This document shows, piece by piece, positions 16,961-26,591 of a stretch of DNA of 64,000 nucleotides. The translations under genes and the position numbers were made by a program. Under the pieces are notes generated by a model that searched no databases, had not been told where the DNA came from, and saw only the letters and a program-made list of their open reading frames with translations. How positions within the stretch are numbered: position 1 is the stretch's first letter; every line of letters starts with the position of its first letter. This DNA is from an uncultured Emergencia sp. (GTDB taxonomy: Bacteria > Bacillota > Clostridia > Peptostreptococcales > Anaerovoracaceae). The DNA is taken from the NCBI GenBank assembly GCA_904420065.1, contig CAJFTU010000009.1, forward strand, positions 146,258-210,257, written 5' to 3'.

Positions 16961-18220
16961 CTTCTTCCCTCCAATTGTTCCAGAAAAGCCTCTATTCTGG
17001 TTACCATCTGCCCTTCCTGGACATTGCGCCGGTCACATCCGTCGTCGTCGATGACTAAAGCAGGAAATCCCGCTTCTTCAAAGGCCTGTTTAGCCGATGC
17101 GGACGCACCGAGAGTCTGTTTACAGCCCCAATGGCAGAAATAGATGATTCCGTCTGCTTTCATCTTTTTTGCATATTCCAACGTCCGTCCGACTCTCCGC
17201 TGAGACGGCCCGTTATACCAATTTCGGATCAAATACTCCGCCATTGTCCGATAAGGATCCGTCCAGGTAAGGTCTTCCGGGGCATCTATATCCATATCAC
17301 ATACGGCAATCTCCACACGATCGTTATAGTCGAAGATTCGGCACAGGGACTCCTGCCAGTACGGCAGCGTATGTACCCACAGAATCCGCAGACCCTCGCG
17401 CCGCTTTGGAAGCTTTTTCAAATCTTCGATCAACCTTTGGGTATAATGTTCAGTTTCCCTGGTTCCCCGCAGAACGTGAAGGGCAAAAGCGTCGATCATA
17501 TGAGAGGTCATCTTCAGAGATTCGCTCCGATCAAATTTCAATCGGAGTGCCTGCCTGTAGTTTTCAAGAGAACGCCTCGATCGCTCCATAGTCTCTGCAA
17601 GCCTGTCCGCTCTCAGCTTTTTTCCTGTATTTTCTTCGATAAAGTCTGTCATATCCTGAAGCTGCTTTTGCAGGTACTCTATATTCCGTTCGCTGTCCCG
17701 GTAAGGAACATCCAGTACAAAATGGGGGCGTCCCGTAGTACTCGGATAGTCTGCGAAAAGTCAGCTGATTGGCGTCGCAGGCCAGCGTGGTATTCAGGAC
17801 GAAAGACGGGCGGGGGATTACATCCGACTCAGCCAAGCCCATCAGCAGCTTGTGGTAGGAACACAGAGTCTCTGGTACCCCGCTGTTCTCTGCCTTTTCA
17901 AGCAATCCTCTCTCGCAGCCTATGGCTGCCATATAGCAGCTGAGTCCTTCCGGAAACACCGGAAGGATGTCCATGGCGTGAAGCACCTTGCAAGGGGTAA
18001 AAATGCTGACGATGGCACTGTTCTTCGGCCTGTTCAAGCTCTTTCCCGTAGCTCGGTTGCAGGCCCACAGCATGTACCGTCTTGAAGGCATTCCCTTTCC
18101 AGCCAGTCTGTGGACCTGTCCGTACGCCTGAAAAGCCGTATCCATCAGCCGAGCTGCAGATTTCGGATTTGTCTCTATCCGCTTTTCCATCATTTGTCCA
18201 AATATCTTTACTGCGTCCAT
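16954..18220 (-). pseudogene. 2-hydroxyacyl-CoA dehydratase D-component (HgdB-like), frameshifted
   Basis: Both halves belong to one HgdB/BcrB-like subunit. The first frame starts at 18220 and carries IFTPCKVLHAMDILPV and CDANQLTFRRLSEYYGTP. The second frame continues in register with HFVLDVPYRDSERNIEYL and runs to 16954 (WGCKQTLG and IDDDGCDRRN carry conserved Cys). The switch falls at a run of five G (plus strand 17724-17728); with four, the protein reads through unbroken at about 420 residues. This is a single-base insertion or an assembly error. The gene lies between ybaK and the activase fusion, likely one operon. Confidence 0.75.
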
Positions 18221-18226
18221 TTCTAT

Positions 18227-18718
18227 TTAGTTCTTTGTCAAATCTGTAAATTTTGCGCCGATCAGCGCAGACAGCTCCAGCGGAGGCAGTTCGATCTGCA
18301 GACCGATTTTACCGCCGCTTACGCAGATGTTTTCCAGGTTTTCAGCCGTACAGTGGATGGCTGTAGGAAACTTTTTCTTCATACCGATCGGCGAGCAGCC
18401 GCCCTTGACATACCCGGTCAGGGGCAGTAGTTCTTTCACGTGAACCATTTCTACGTTCTTCTCACCAAAAAATTTTGCCGTTTTTTTCAGATCCAATTCT
18501 TTCAGTACGGGAATTACACAGACGTAGTGTTCGCCGCTGTGCCCTTTCAGTACCAATGTCTTAAACACAGTGTCCGGATCCATTCCCGTCTTCTTTGCCG
18601 CGTCGGCTCCGCTCTGAAAACCGTCAGAAACGTCATAGCTGTGCAGCGTAAAGGGAATACCCTCCGCCGCCACATGCCTCACCGCATTAGTGCGTTCTTC
18701 TCTTGCTTTCTTGCTCAT
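18227..18718 (-). CDS. ybaK: YbaK/EbsC-type aminoacyl-tRNA deacylase (Cys-tRNA-Pro)
   Basis: 163 residues of the YbaK/ProX editing fold, which hydrolyses cysteine mischarged on tRNA-Pro. Visible: the substrate-pocket lysine segment TVFKTLVLKG, the central KELDLKKTAKFFG and the GYVKGGCSPIGMKKK loop conserved in YbaK. The start at 18718 has AGGAGCC upstream. A second ATG nine codons earlier (18745) has a near-identical upstream sequence, but its ribosome binding site lies in the hppA terminator stem. The gene precedes the hgdB remnant by 6 bases. Confidence 0.85.
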   Translation of the reverse strand: MSKKAREERTNAVRHVAAEGIPFTLHSYDVSDGFQSGADAAKKTGMDPDTVFKTLVLKGHSGEHYVCVIPVLKELDLKKTAKFFGEKNVEMVHVKELLPLTGYVKGGCSPIGMKKKFPTAIHCTAENLENICVSGGKIGLQIELPPLELSALIGAKFTDLTKN

Positions 18719-18748
18719 TTCGTAAGGCTCCTGATATGTGCTCATTTC

Positions 18749-18772
18749 AAAAGGCTCCGCCGCAGCGGAGCC
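18749..18772 (-). terminator. Hairpin terminator after hppA
   Basis: An 8-bp GC stem (18753-18760 with 18765-18772), 4-base loop and a short TTTT run on the minus strand, 21 bases past the hppA stop. The T run is short, so partial readthrough into ybaK is plausible. Confidence 0.6.
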
Positions 18773-18792
18773 TGATATTCAATCCATTAAGA

Positions 18793-20811
18793 TTAAAAAT
18801 TTCCAAATATTCCCGATCCGAACATCGGTGCGAATACAACCGCTACGATGGTCATCAGCTTGATCAGAATGTTAATGGAAGGACCGGAAGTATCCTTGAA
18901 CGGATCGCCGACCGTATCGCCGACAACAGCTGCCTTGTGCGGCTCGCTGCCCTTTCCTCCGAAATTACCTTCTTCGATATATTTCTTCGCATTGTCCCAT
19001 GCGCCGCCAGCATTGGCCATCATGATGGCAAGAAGTACACCGGCAGAGAGAGCGCCGCCCAACATGCCGGCCAGAGCCTCAGCTCCGAGAATGAATCCAA
19101 CAGCGAGAGGCGCAACGATAGCCATGAGACCAGGTACGACCATTTCTTTCAGAGCTGCGCCTGTGGAGATATCCACGCATCTGGCGTAATCCGGCTTAGA
19201 AGTTCCTTCCATGATACCGGAATCTTCTCTGAACTGTCTTCTCACTTCTTCGATCATCTGATTAGCCGCTTTGCCTACGGAGTTCATTGTCATTGCGGAG
19301 AAGAGGAACGGCAGCATAGCGCCGATGAAAACTCCGATAATAACAATTGGGTCAAGCAGACTTACCAGCTCAATCTTAGCAACTTCCGCATAGGAAACGA
19401 ACAGAGCCAGAGCAGTAAGCGCAGCGGAACCGATTGCAAAACCCTTGCCGATAGCTGCGGTAGTGTTGCCTACCGAGTCCAGCTTGTCCGTAATATTTCT
19501 TACTTCATGCGGCAGATCCGCCATCTCAGCGATTCCGCCGGCGTTATCGGAAACCGGACCATAGGCGTCAACCGCAACGGTCATACCGGTGGTAGAAAGC
19601 ATACCTACAGCAGAAAGAGCGATACCGTATACGCCTGCAAACTGATAAGAGATAAAAATACCTGCGCAGATGCAGATAATCGGCCAGAGAGTAGACATCA
19701 TGCCTACGCCTAAACCGCTGATGATGGTCGTCGCAGCACCAGTCTGGGACTGCTCGGCAATCTTCTTTACGGATTTATAATCTGCAGAAGTATATACTTC
19801 CGTAATCTTACCGATGAGAATACCTACGATAAGACCTGCGATAATCGCGTAAGCATAAGTAAAGTCGCCCAGCATCTGTTTACTCAGCACGAGCGAACAT
19901 ACGATAACGATGGCTCCGCTGATGTAGGTACCCATGTTCAGGGCCGCGGCCGGATTGGTATTTTCTCCGCCTCTGACCATAAGAATACCGATCACCGATG
20001 CGATAATGCCTACAGCGGATAAGATCAGCGGAAATACTGCTGCGGTGGTTTCGGAGAAAGTAGCCATTTCCGGTGCGTTGGCAACCGCAACAGCCGCCAG
20101 TGTGATTGCAGAAATGATTGATCCGACATAAGACTCAAAGAGGTCGGATCCCATACCGGCAACATCGCCTACGTTGTCGCCTACATTATCCGCAATAACG
20201 GCAGGGTTTCTCGGATCGTCTTCCGGAATTCCCGCTTCTACTTTTCCGACCAGGTCCGCGCCTACGTCTGCGGCTTTCGTATAGATACCGCCTCCCACTC
20301 TTCCAAAGAGAGCCATGGAAGAAGCGCCGAGACCAAATCCGGTGATACATTCAATTACAGTAGCAAGATCCAGGAAACAGAACACAAGACCCAGACCCAG
20401 AAGACCCAGACCGGAAACGCACAGACCCATAACCGCGCCGGAACGGAACGCGATCTTCAGCGCCTTCGGCATGCCGGATTCCTTGGCAGCCCAAGCCGTT
20501 CTTACGTTTCCTTTTGTCGCTACATTCATGCCGAAGAATCCGGCCAGAACAGACAGCAGAGCGCCGATAACGTAAAGCACCGCTGTAGTCCAGTTCTTTA
20601 ATCCGAATCCTATGAGCAGGAACAGTACTGCGATAACAATGATCATCGTCTTGTACTCTCTTCTCAGGAAAGCCATTGCGCCTTCTCTGATGAAACCTGC
20701 AATTTCCTTCATCCTGTCTGTTCCTTCGTCAGCCTTGCCGATCCACGACGTCAGACAAAACGCGACGATCAGTCCGACTGCGGCTGCGATAGGAGCAACT
20801 ACGCTCATCAT
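18793..20811 (-). CDS. hppA: Membrane-bound pyrophosphatase, K+-dependent type
   Basis: 672 residues, about 16 hydrophobic helices. It couples pyrophosphate hydrolysis to H+ or Na+ export across the cytoplasmic membrane. Seen: [11 protein letters not shown] substrate loop, [29 protein letters not shown] and the C-terminal [33 protein letters not shown] has Ala where K+-independent pumps have Lys, so K+ dependence is inferred; all Na+-pumping members belong to that group. The start is at 20811 because AGGAGG lies ten bases upstream; the open frame extends 20 codons further. Confidence 0.95.
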   Translation of the reverse strand: MMSVVAPIAAAVGLIVAFCLTSWIGKADEGTDRMKEIAGFIREGAMAFLRREYKTMIIVIAVLFLLIGFGLKNWTTAVLYVIGALLSVLAGFFGMNVATKGNVRTAWAAKESGMPKALKIAFRSGAVMGLCVSGLGLLGLGLVFCFLDLATVIECITGFGLGASSMALFGRVGGGIYTKAADVGADLVGKVEAGIPEDDPRNPAVIADNVGDNVGDVAGMGSDLFESYVGSIISAITLAAVAVANAPEMATFSETTAAVFPLILSAVGIIASVIGILMVRGGENTNPAAALNMGTYISGAIVIVCSLVLSKQMLGDFTYAYAIIAGLIVGILIGKITEVYTSADYKSVKKIAEQSQTGAATTIISGLGVGMMSTLWPIICICAGIFISYQFAGVYGIALSAVGMLSTTGMTVAVDAYGPVSDNAGGIAEMADLPHEVRNITDKLDSVGNTTAAIGKGFAIGSAALTALALFVSYAEVAKIELVSLLDPIVIIGVFIGAMLPFLFSAMTMNSVGKAANQMIEEVRRQFREDSGIMEGTSKPDYARCVDISTGAALKEMVVPGLMAIVAPLAVGFILGAEALAGMLGGALSAGVLLAIMMANAGGAWDNAKKYIEEGNFGGKGSEPHKAAVVGDTVGDPFKDTSGPSINILIKLMTIVAVVFAPMFGSGIFGNF

Positions 20812-20909
20812 GTTATAAATACCTCCTCTTTTGCTTTTTAAGACAAGTTTTAAGAGGCACCAATGAAGCACCTCTTACTCAAGCAAATATAAAAAATAAT
20901 TTTGACACA

Positions 20910-21140
20910 TTAAAACAGCGCTACAATTGCCAACGAAAGTCCGATAAATAAAACAGCGGATACAACGGTGATCTTGCTCAGAATCGCCTCGTAGCCTCTG
21001 CTCTTCTTTTTACCAAACAGCTGTTCTGCGCCGCCTGCGATCGATCCGGAAAGACCATCGCTGTTGCTGGACTGCAGCAGCACGCTGATAATCATAATAA
21101 CACTGGCAATAGCCAGCAATATCATAAGAGCGGTCTTCAA
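20910..21140 (-). CDS. secG: Preprotein translocase subunit SecG
   Basis: 76 residues with two hydrophobic helices (about 3-22 and 53-73) joined by the family loop SGSIAGGAEQLFGKKKSRG. SecG stabilises SecYE during SecA-driven export. The TTG at 21140 is chosen: AAGGAGGG ends only one base before the ATG at 21146 but seven before this TTG, and homologs start MKT. Placement after tpiA repeats the conserved glycolysis-secG linkage of Firmicutes. Confidence 0.88.
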   Translation of the reverse strand: MKTALMILLAIASVIMIISVLLQSSNSDGLSGSIAGGAEQLFGKKKSRGYEAILSKITVVSAVLFIGLSLAIVALF

Positions 21141-21247
21141 CCTCATCCCTCCTTAATCATCTCATCTCAGTCTTCAGGGGAAACTGCCAATATCATATGT
21201 ATAGAAAATACCTTTCAAGCCTTGTTTACCTGAATTTTAACCATTTA

Positions 21248-21276
21248 ACTGTATCACAAGAACTGGTAAAAATCAA
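21248..21276 (-). promoter_or_regulatory. Putative promoter for secG
   Basis: On the minus strand TTGATT (21276-21271) and TACAGT (21253-21248) with 17 bases between them, in the 148-base gap after tpiA. A second, weaker pair lies downstream. Confidence 0.45.
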
Positions 21277-21288
21277 GTATTTTTGACA

Positions 21289-22038
21289 TTAAAAGTTTAC
21301 GATCTCCATAAATTGATCAGGTGACAGACTCGCTCCGCCGACCAGAGCGCCGTCGATCTCCGGCATGTTCATGATTTCCGTCGCGTTATCCGGTTTGACG
21401 CTGCCGCCGTACTGTATGATTACCCGATCGCAGGTTTCTTCGTCGTAGATATTCTCCACGGTCTTTCTGATCCAGGCGCACATCTCTCCCGCCTGTTCCG
21501 GAGCAGCTGTTTTTCCCGTTCCGATTGCCCAGACTGGCTCATAGGCGATAACCAGTTTGCCGGCCTCCTCAGCGCTCAACTCCGAAAACGCCTTTTCAAG
21601 CTGACTGGCTACAACCTTCTTCTCCTGCCCTTCCTCCCTCTGACGCAGGTCTTCTCCTATACAGAGAATCGGCGTAATCGAAGTGCTTCGCAGGAGCTTT
21701 TTCAGTTTCAAGTTGACAGTCTTGTCTGTTTCACCGAAATACTGTCTTCTCTCCGAGTGTCCGACAATGCAATAGTCCACACCGATCTCCTCAAGCATAG
21801 AGGCGGAAATCTCTCCGGTAAAGGCGCCCTCCTCCTCAAAGTGTACGTTCTGAGCGCCAACCCCGATCCCGGTCCCCGCGAAAGACTTAACCAGGTCGTC
21901 AAGCTGAGTAAACGGAGCGCATATAGCTGCTCTTATATCGGTATCCCTGTATATTTTCTTGAACGCTTCGGCAAACTCACAGGCCTCTTTTCTATTCTTA
22001 TACATCTTCCAGTTTCCTGCAATAAGCGGAATTCTCAT
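21289..22038 (-). CDS. tpiA: Triosephosphate isomerase
   Basis: 249 residues, standard TIM-barrel length. Catalytic residues are visible: GNWKM (Lys), IVGHSERR (His) and YEPVWAIGTGK (Glu), plus the phosphate-binding QYGGSVKPDN and GALVGGASL. Interconverts dihydroxyacetone phosphate and glyceraldehyde 3-phosphate. Third gene of the gap-pgk-tpiA set, 87 bases after pgk. Confidence 0.97.
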   Translation of the reverse strand: MRIPLIAGNWKMYKNRKEACEFAEAFKKIYRDTDIRAAICAPFTQLDDLVKSFAGTGIGVGAQNVHFEEEGAFTGEISASMLEEIGVDYCIVGHSERRQYFGETDKTVNLKLKKLLRSTSITPILCIGEDLRQREEGQEKKVVASQLEKAFSELSAEEAGKLVIAYEPVWAIGTGKTAAPEQAGEMCAWIRKTVENIYDEETCDRVIIQYGGSVKPDNATEIMNMPEIDGALVGGASLSPDQFMEIVNF

Positions 22039-22125
22039 CGTCTCACATTCCCTTCCTTGCTAATCTGTATCTGTTTTAAGCCGGCGGAGCACTGTAACGC
22101 ATCCCGCCGGCAAATTTTCTGCTTA

Positions 22126-23310
22126 CTATTTATCTTCGATAACCGCAATGCCCGGCAGAGTCTTTCCCTCAAGGAATTCAAGAGATGCGCCTCCGCCGGT
22201 AGAAATATGACTCATCTTTTCGGCCAGTCCGAACTGTTCTACCGCAGCAGCAGAATCGCCTCCGCCGATAATGGTGATCGCCTGACTTTCCGCCAGAATT
22301 TCCGCAACGGCTCTGGTGCCGCCGGCAAAGTTCGGCATTTCGAAAACGCCCATCGGCCCGTTCCAAACTACGGTTTTCACATTCTTCAGCGCTTCCCTAT
22401 AGAGCTGAACAGTCCGAGGACCGATATCCATTCCCATCATATTCTCCGGAATGCTGTCTCTGTCGACAGTGACGGTTTCCGCGCCGTTGTCAAACTTGTC
22501 TGCACAGATCACATCTACAGGAAGAAGGAACTTCACGCCGTTATCCTCGGCTTTTTTCAGAAGCTGACCCGCCAGCTCCACGTTCTCTTCGTCTAAAATC
22601 GACGTCCCGATATTGAGTCCCATCGCTTTAAAGAAAGTATAAGCCATGCCGCCGCCTACAATGAGGGTGTCGACCTTTTTCAGCAGGTTTTCGATGACGG
22701 GTATCTTATCGCCCACCTTGGCTCCGCCCATGATTGCAGCAAAAGGTCTCTCCGGCTGTTCCACTGCGCCGCCGAGGAATTTCACTTCCTTTTCGATAAG
22801 GAATCCGGAAACGGCGGGAAGATATTCAGCGACGCCGGCGGTGGAAGCGTGGGCCCGATGAGCCGTTCCAAAGGCCTCCTGAACGAAAACATCTCCCAGC
22901 GAAGCCAGTTCCTTTGCAAAATCCGGATCATTTTTCGTTTCCTCTTTGCGGAAGCGAACGTTTTCCAGAAGCATTACTTCCCCGTCGCTCAGGGATCCGG
23001 CCATTTCCTTTATCGTATCGCAGACGACCACGGGACAACTCTTAAATTCCACTTCCTTTTCGAGCAGCTGAGAAAGCCGCACCGCTACTGGTTCCAGCGA
23101 AAATTCGCTCTTGGCCTCTCCCTTTGGTCTGCCCATGTGGGACATCAATATGACTTTGGCTCCGTGATCCGTCAGATAGCGTATGGTAGGAAGAGCCGCC
23201 GTTATGCGGGTATCGTCGGTGATCCGTCCATCCTGCATGGGTACGTTAAAATCGCATCTTACCAGCGTTCTCTTTCCTCTGACATCAATATCTCTGATCG
23301 TCTTTTTCAT
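22126..23310 (-). CDS. pgk: Phosphoglycerate kinase
   Basis: 394 residues, full length. N-terminal substrate motif [11 protein letters not shown] near residues 18-28, hinge [14 protein letters not shown], adenine-site WNGPMGVFE and the C-terminal [14 protein letters not shown] and [15 protein letters not shown]. Transfers the acyl phosphate of 1,3-bisphosphoglycerate to ADP. Follows gap by 91 bases and is probably co-transcribed with it. Confidence 0.97.
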   Translation of the reverse strand: MKKTIRDIDVRGKRTLVRCDFNVPMQDGRITDDTRITAALPTIRYLTDHGAKVILMSHMGRPKGEAKSEFSLEPVAVRLSQLLEKEVEFKSCPVVVCDTIKEMAGSLSDGEVMLLENVRFRKEETKNDPDFAKELASLGDVFVQEAFGTAHRAHASTAGVAEYLPAVSGFLIEKEVKFLGGAVEQPERPFAAIMGGAKVGDKIPVIENLLKKVDTLIVGGGMAYTFFKAMGLNIGTSILDEENVELAGQLLKKAEDNGVKFLLPVDVICADKFDNGAETVTVDRDSIPENMMGMDIGPRTVQLYREALKNVKTVVWNGPMGVFEMPNFAGGTRAVAEILAESQAITIIGGGDSAAAVEQFGLAEKMSHISTGGGASLEFLEGKTLPGIAVIEDK

Positions 23311-23401
23311 TATCCTTGACCTCTCTTTACATTTTCTGATTTTTTATGTAGCTTCTTCTGCCGATTTTCTCGGCATTTCGCGCCTCGGCAGATTACGAGG
23401 T

Positions 23402-24424
23402 CTATTTTGCGTTATCCACTTCGTACATGTGTTTGATCAGCTCCAGCGTCTTGCTGGAATAACCGTATTCGTTATCGTAAAAGGCGATGAGCTTAAAGAA
23501 CTTATCGTTGAGCTCGATTCCCTCTCTGGCATCGAAAATGGACGTATGCGGATCGCCGACAAAGTCACCGGATACGACTTCATCGTCCACATATTCGATT
23601 ACGCCGTGAAGGTAAGTCTCAGAGGCTTTTTTCACCGCTCTGCAAATGGCGTCATAAGACGCCGATTTCTTCAGAACCACGTTGAGGTCGATTACGGACA
23701 CGTCCGCGGTCGGTACTCTGTAGGAAATTCCCGTCATCTTGCCTGCAAGGGATGGAATAACCAATCCTACCGCTTTTGCCGCTCCCGTAGTGGACGGAAT
23801 AACATTGCCGAATACGCAGCGGCCGGTACGCCAGTCCTTCATCGACCGAGCGTCGACAACCTTTTGTTTGGCCGTAGCCGCATGAATCGTGGACATCAGT
23901 CCCTGTTCAATACCAAAGTTGTCCTCCAGCACTTTACAGAGAGGAGCCAGGCAGTTGGTCGTACAGGAGGCGTTGGATACTACCTGCATATCGCTGGTAT
24001 ATTCATCCGAATTGACGCCGTACACGAAAGTCGGCGTGGTCTTGTCCTTTGCCGGAGCAGAAATGATGACCTTTTTGGCTTTGCCGTAATTGATATGGTC
24101 CATAGCCTTTTCCGTAGTAGTATAGGCGCCGGTAGCCTCGACTATGTATTCCGCGCCGCATCTGTCCCACGGAATATTTTTCGCCTCAGACTCGCTGTAA
24201 ACCGGAACCTTCTTCCCATCGATGATAATTCCCTCTTCATACTTTTCCAGGGATTTCGGGAAACGCCCGAATGTAGTGTCGTATTTCAGCATGTAGATCA
24301 GATAATCGATATCCGCATTGCGCACGTTGATTCCTGCGATCTCCACTTCAGGCATATCCATAGATGCTCTGATCACCACTCTTCCGATTCTTCCGAATCC
24401 ACTGATACCAACTTTAATTGCCAT
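23402..24424 (-). CDS. gap: Glyceraldehyde-3-phosphate dehydrogenase
   Basis: 340 residues. NAD-binding ISGFGRIGR at 8-16, catalytic Cys in SNASCTTNCLAPL and the C-terminal YDNEYGYSSKTLELI. Phosphorylating glycolytic type. It lies 130 bases downstream of rpoN. The cggR repressor that separates these genes in many Firmicutes is missing, and gpm and eno do not follow tpiA. Confidence 0.96.
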   Translation of the reverse strand: MAIKVGISGFGRIGRVVIRASMDMPEVEIAGINVRNADIDYLIYMLKYDTTFGRFPKSLEKYEEGIIIDGKKVPVYSESEAKNIPWDRCGAEYIVEATGAYTTTEKAMDHINYGKAKKVIISAPAKDKTTPTFVYGVNSDEYTSDMQVVSNASCTTNCLAPLCKVLEDNFGIEQGLMSTIHAATAKQKVVDARSMKDWRTGRCVFGNVIPSTTGAAKAVGLVIPSLAGKMTGISYRVPTADVSVIDLNVVLKKSASYDAICRAVKKASETYLHGVIEYVDDEVVSGDFVGDPHTSIFDAREGIELNDKFFKLIAFYDNEYGYSSKTLELIKHMYEVDNAK

Positions 24425-24554
24425 AATTTACCTCCATCTCTCTTTTTCCCTTTCGAACGCAAGAATGTGCGCCGGCCATTTCAGCAGCTTCGGCGCCGCT
24501 GACGGTATGTCCGTACGTGCTTTCCCGTCCGTTCAGGGTATAGAATTAAAGTTT

Positions 24555-25919
24555 TTAAAAGCGTCTGCGTTTTGATGAGGAGAGGATATTCATCCCTTCC
24601 CTGTATTTTGCAACGGTTCTCCTCGAGATATCGATATCTCTCGCCTTGAGGAGTTCCACCATATCCTGGTCACTGTAAGGTTTTCTTGGGTCCTCGCCGT
24701 TGATAATCTCCCTGATGATCGATTTCACACTGTTAGAGGAAACGCCTGTGCCGTCTCCGCCGGAAACGCCGCTGGAGAAAAAGTATTTCAGTTCAAAAAC
24801 ACCCCGCGGACTCTGCATATATTTTCCGTTTATGGAACGGCTGACGGTAGACTCGTGAACGCCTATTTCATCGGCAATCTGCTTCAGCGTCAGGGTCTTT
24901 AAATATTTATCGCCTTTATCGAAGAATTGCTGCTGATATCTGACCACTGCGCTGGCCACATTGTAAATGGTCTGCTTACGCTGTTCAATACTCTTGATCA
25001 GCCAGACCGCGGCATTGAAGCGATCGTTCAGATACTTGTTCAATTCTTCGTCCTTATCCGCCTCCGCGGACAGTTTATTGTAGTAGGAGCTGACCATCAG
25101 CTTCGGCATACTGGTATCGTTATTGGTCACCACATACTCGCCGTTGATCCTGTCCACGAATATGTCCGGAACTACATAGCGCACGGTTTCTCCCGATGAG
25201 AACATCCTGCCGGGTTTCGGTTCGAGAGTTCGGATCAGATCCGCAATCTGCTGTACCTCCTGATTTTTTATTCCCAGCGTTTTTGCAATATAAGAGATTT
25301 TGTTGTCGGCCAAGTCTTCCAGCATATTCTCAATAATGTATTCGATCTCATCGGTCAGGAGTCCTTTTGATGCAAGCTGGATAATCAGGCACTCTTTGAG
25401 ATTTCTGGCCGCTACTCCTATCGGATCAAAGGTCTGAATAAAATTCAGCGTCTCCTCCACCAATTCAACACTGACATCCATTGCCTCCGAAATCTCCTGC
25501 ACAGACAGTGTGAGATAACCGTTATCATCGACGGCCTCAATAATATACCGCCCGATGGCGGCTCTTGTATCTTTAAGGCTGGAAAACTGCAGCTGCATGA
25601 AAAGATAGTCCGTCAGCGTCTCTTCTTCCGATACGTACTGTTCATAGGTATAGTCCTCGTCATCGTCCGGTGAATACTCCCACTGGCGAAAGCTCTCTTC
25701 TTCGTAGTCGGCTTCTCTGATCTTCTCCCGAATATCGACTTCCTGCGCGTCATAGCTTTTCTCCGCCTCGAGTACCGGATTCTCCAAAAGCTCGTTCTGA
25801 ACATAATCCGTAAGCTCCTGGTTGTTGAACTGCAGAATCTGTATAGCCTGAATCAGCTCCGGGGTCATGGACAACTTTTGCGTCTGTTCTATTGTCAGTT
25901 CATATCCTAGTTTCATCAT
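24555..25919 (-). CDS. rpoN: RNA polymerase sigma-54 factor
   Basis: 454 residues. Glutamine-rich region I at the N-terminus (LTIEQTQKLSMTPELIQAIQ), acidic region II, core-binding region with FDPIGVAARNLKECL, HTH near VHESTVSRSINGKY and the RpoN box ISRRTVAKYREGM near the C-terminus. Directs RNA polymerase to -24/-12 promoters opened by AAA+ activators; no such activator is in the window. AGGAG lies seven bases before the ATG. Confidence 0.96.
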   Translation of the reverse strand: MMKLGYELTIEQTQKLSMTPELIQAIQILQFNNQELTDYVQNELLENPVLEAEKSYDAQEVDIREKIREADYEEESFRQWEYSPDDDEDYTYEQYVSEEETLTDYLFMQLQFSSLKDTRAAIGRYIIEAVDDNGYLTLSVQEISEAMDVSVELVEETLNFIQTFDPIGVAARNLKECLIIQLASKGLLTDEIEYIIENMLEDLADNKISYIAKTLGIKNQEVQQIADLIRTLEPKPGRMFSSGETVRYVVPDIFVDRINGEYVVTNNDTSMPKLMVSSYYNKLSAEADKDEELNKYLNDRFNAAVWLIKSIEQRKQTIYNVASAVVRYQQQFFDKGDKYLKTLTLKQIADEIGVHESTVSRSINGKYMQSPRGVFELKYFFSSGVSGGDGTGVSSNSVKSIIREIINGEDPRKPYSDQDMVELLKARDIDISRRTVAKYREGMNILSSSKRRRF

Positions 25920-25962
25920 TCCCCATCTCCTATATGCAAATAGTATACCATATCAGCGCTGT

Positions 25963-26433
25963 CTATTTCAAGTCTGGAAAGTTCAGCTGGCGAAGTGCCT
26001 CAAACAATATGATATTTGCCGAATTTGCAAGGTTCAGAGAGCGCAGTCTGGTATTCTCGCTCATGGGGATACGGATCGCTCTGTCGCTGCGGCTGTCGAT
26101 AAAATCGCGGGGAAGTCCGGCGGTTTCCCTGCCGAAAAGCAGCATATCTTCGTCGCGATAACGTACTTCCGTATAAGCACGGCCGCCTTTGGTCGTAGCC
26201 AAATACATATTCCTTTCGCCGTACTTGTCCAGAAATGAAGCGAGACTGTCGTGGATCTCCAGCTTCACATACGGCCAGTAATCCAATCCTGCCCGCCTGA
26301 CAGCCTTGTCATCTATGGAAAATCCCAGGGGCTCTACCAAATGCAGCACCGTATTGGTAGCAGCGCAGGTTCTGGCGATGTTTCCCGTGTTGGGAGGAAT
26401 CTCCGGTTCAACTAATACAATATGTAATGCCAT
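25963..26433 (-). CDS. trmL: tRNA (cytidine/uridine-34-2'-O)-methyltransferase
   Basis: 156 residues, single SPOUT domain. LVEPEIPPNTGNIARTCAA at the N-terminus, the knot segments LLFGRETAGLP and IRIPMSENTRSLN-like (here RLRSLNLANSANIILFEALRQ). Methylates the wobble ribose of tRNA-Leu isoacceptors using SAM. The start is three codons inside the longest frame to give proper spacing from AGAGGTG. Confidence 0.94.
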   Translation of the reverse strand: MALHIVLVEPEIPPNTGNIARTCAATNTVLHLVEPLGFSIDDKAVRRAGLDYWPYVKLEIHDSLASFLDKYGERNMYLATTKGGRAYTEVRYRDEDMLLFGRETAGLPRDFIDSRSDRAIRIPMSENTRLRSLNLANSANIILFEALRQLNFPDLK

Positions 26434-26490
26434 AATCATCACCTCTTAAACATTTACTTCTCAATCATAAAGGTTTTTTGATGAAATTTA

Positions 26491-26519
26491 AAGACAAAAT
26501 CCCCTTTTTAGTATATAAT
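26491..26519 (+). promoter_or_regulatory. Putative promoter for hom
   Basis: AAGACA at 26491-26496, 17 bases, TATAAT at 26514-26519. A GC-rich imperfect hairpin (about 26532-26566) lies in the leader before the ribosome binding site. Confidence 0.5.
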
Positions 26520-26591
26520 TTTTAACATATCCCCGGGCGCGGAGCAACGGAACGGCCGCGGGGACAGCAAAACTAGTACAAGGAGGCTGTG

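Noticed and set aside
17724..17728. Programmed frameshift in the HgdB-like gene
   Set aside because: No slippery heptamer, stop-codon pause or stimulatory hairpin; a simple indel explains it.
23183..24502. 439-codon open frame opposite gap and the end of pgk
   Set aside because: Antisense to two certain glycolytic genes; product resembles nothing known.
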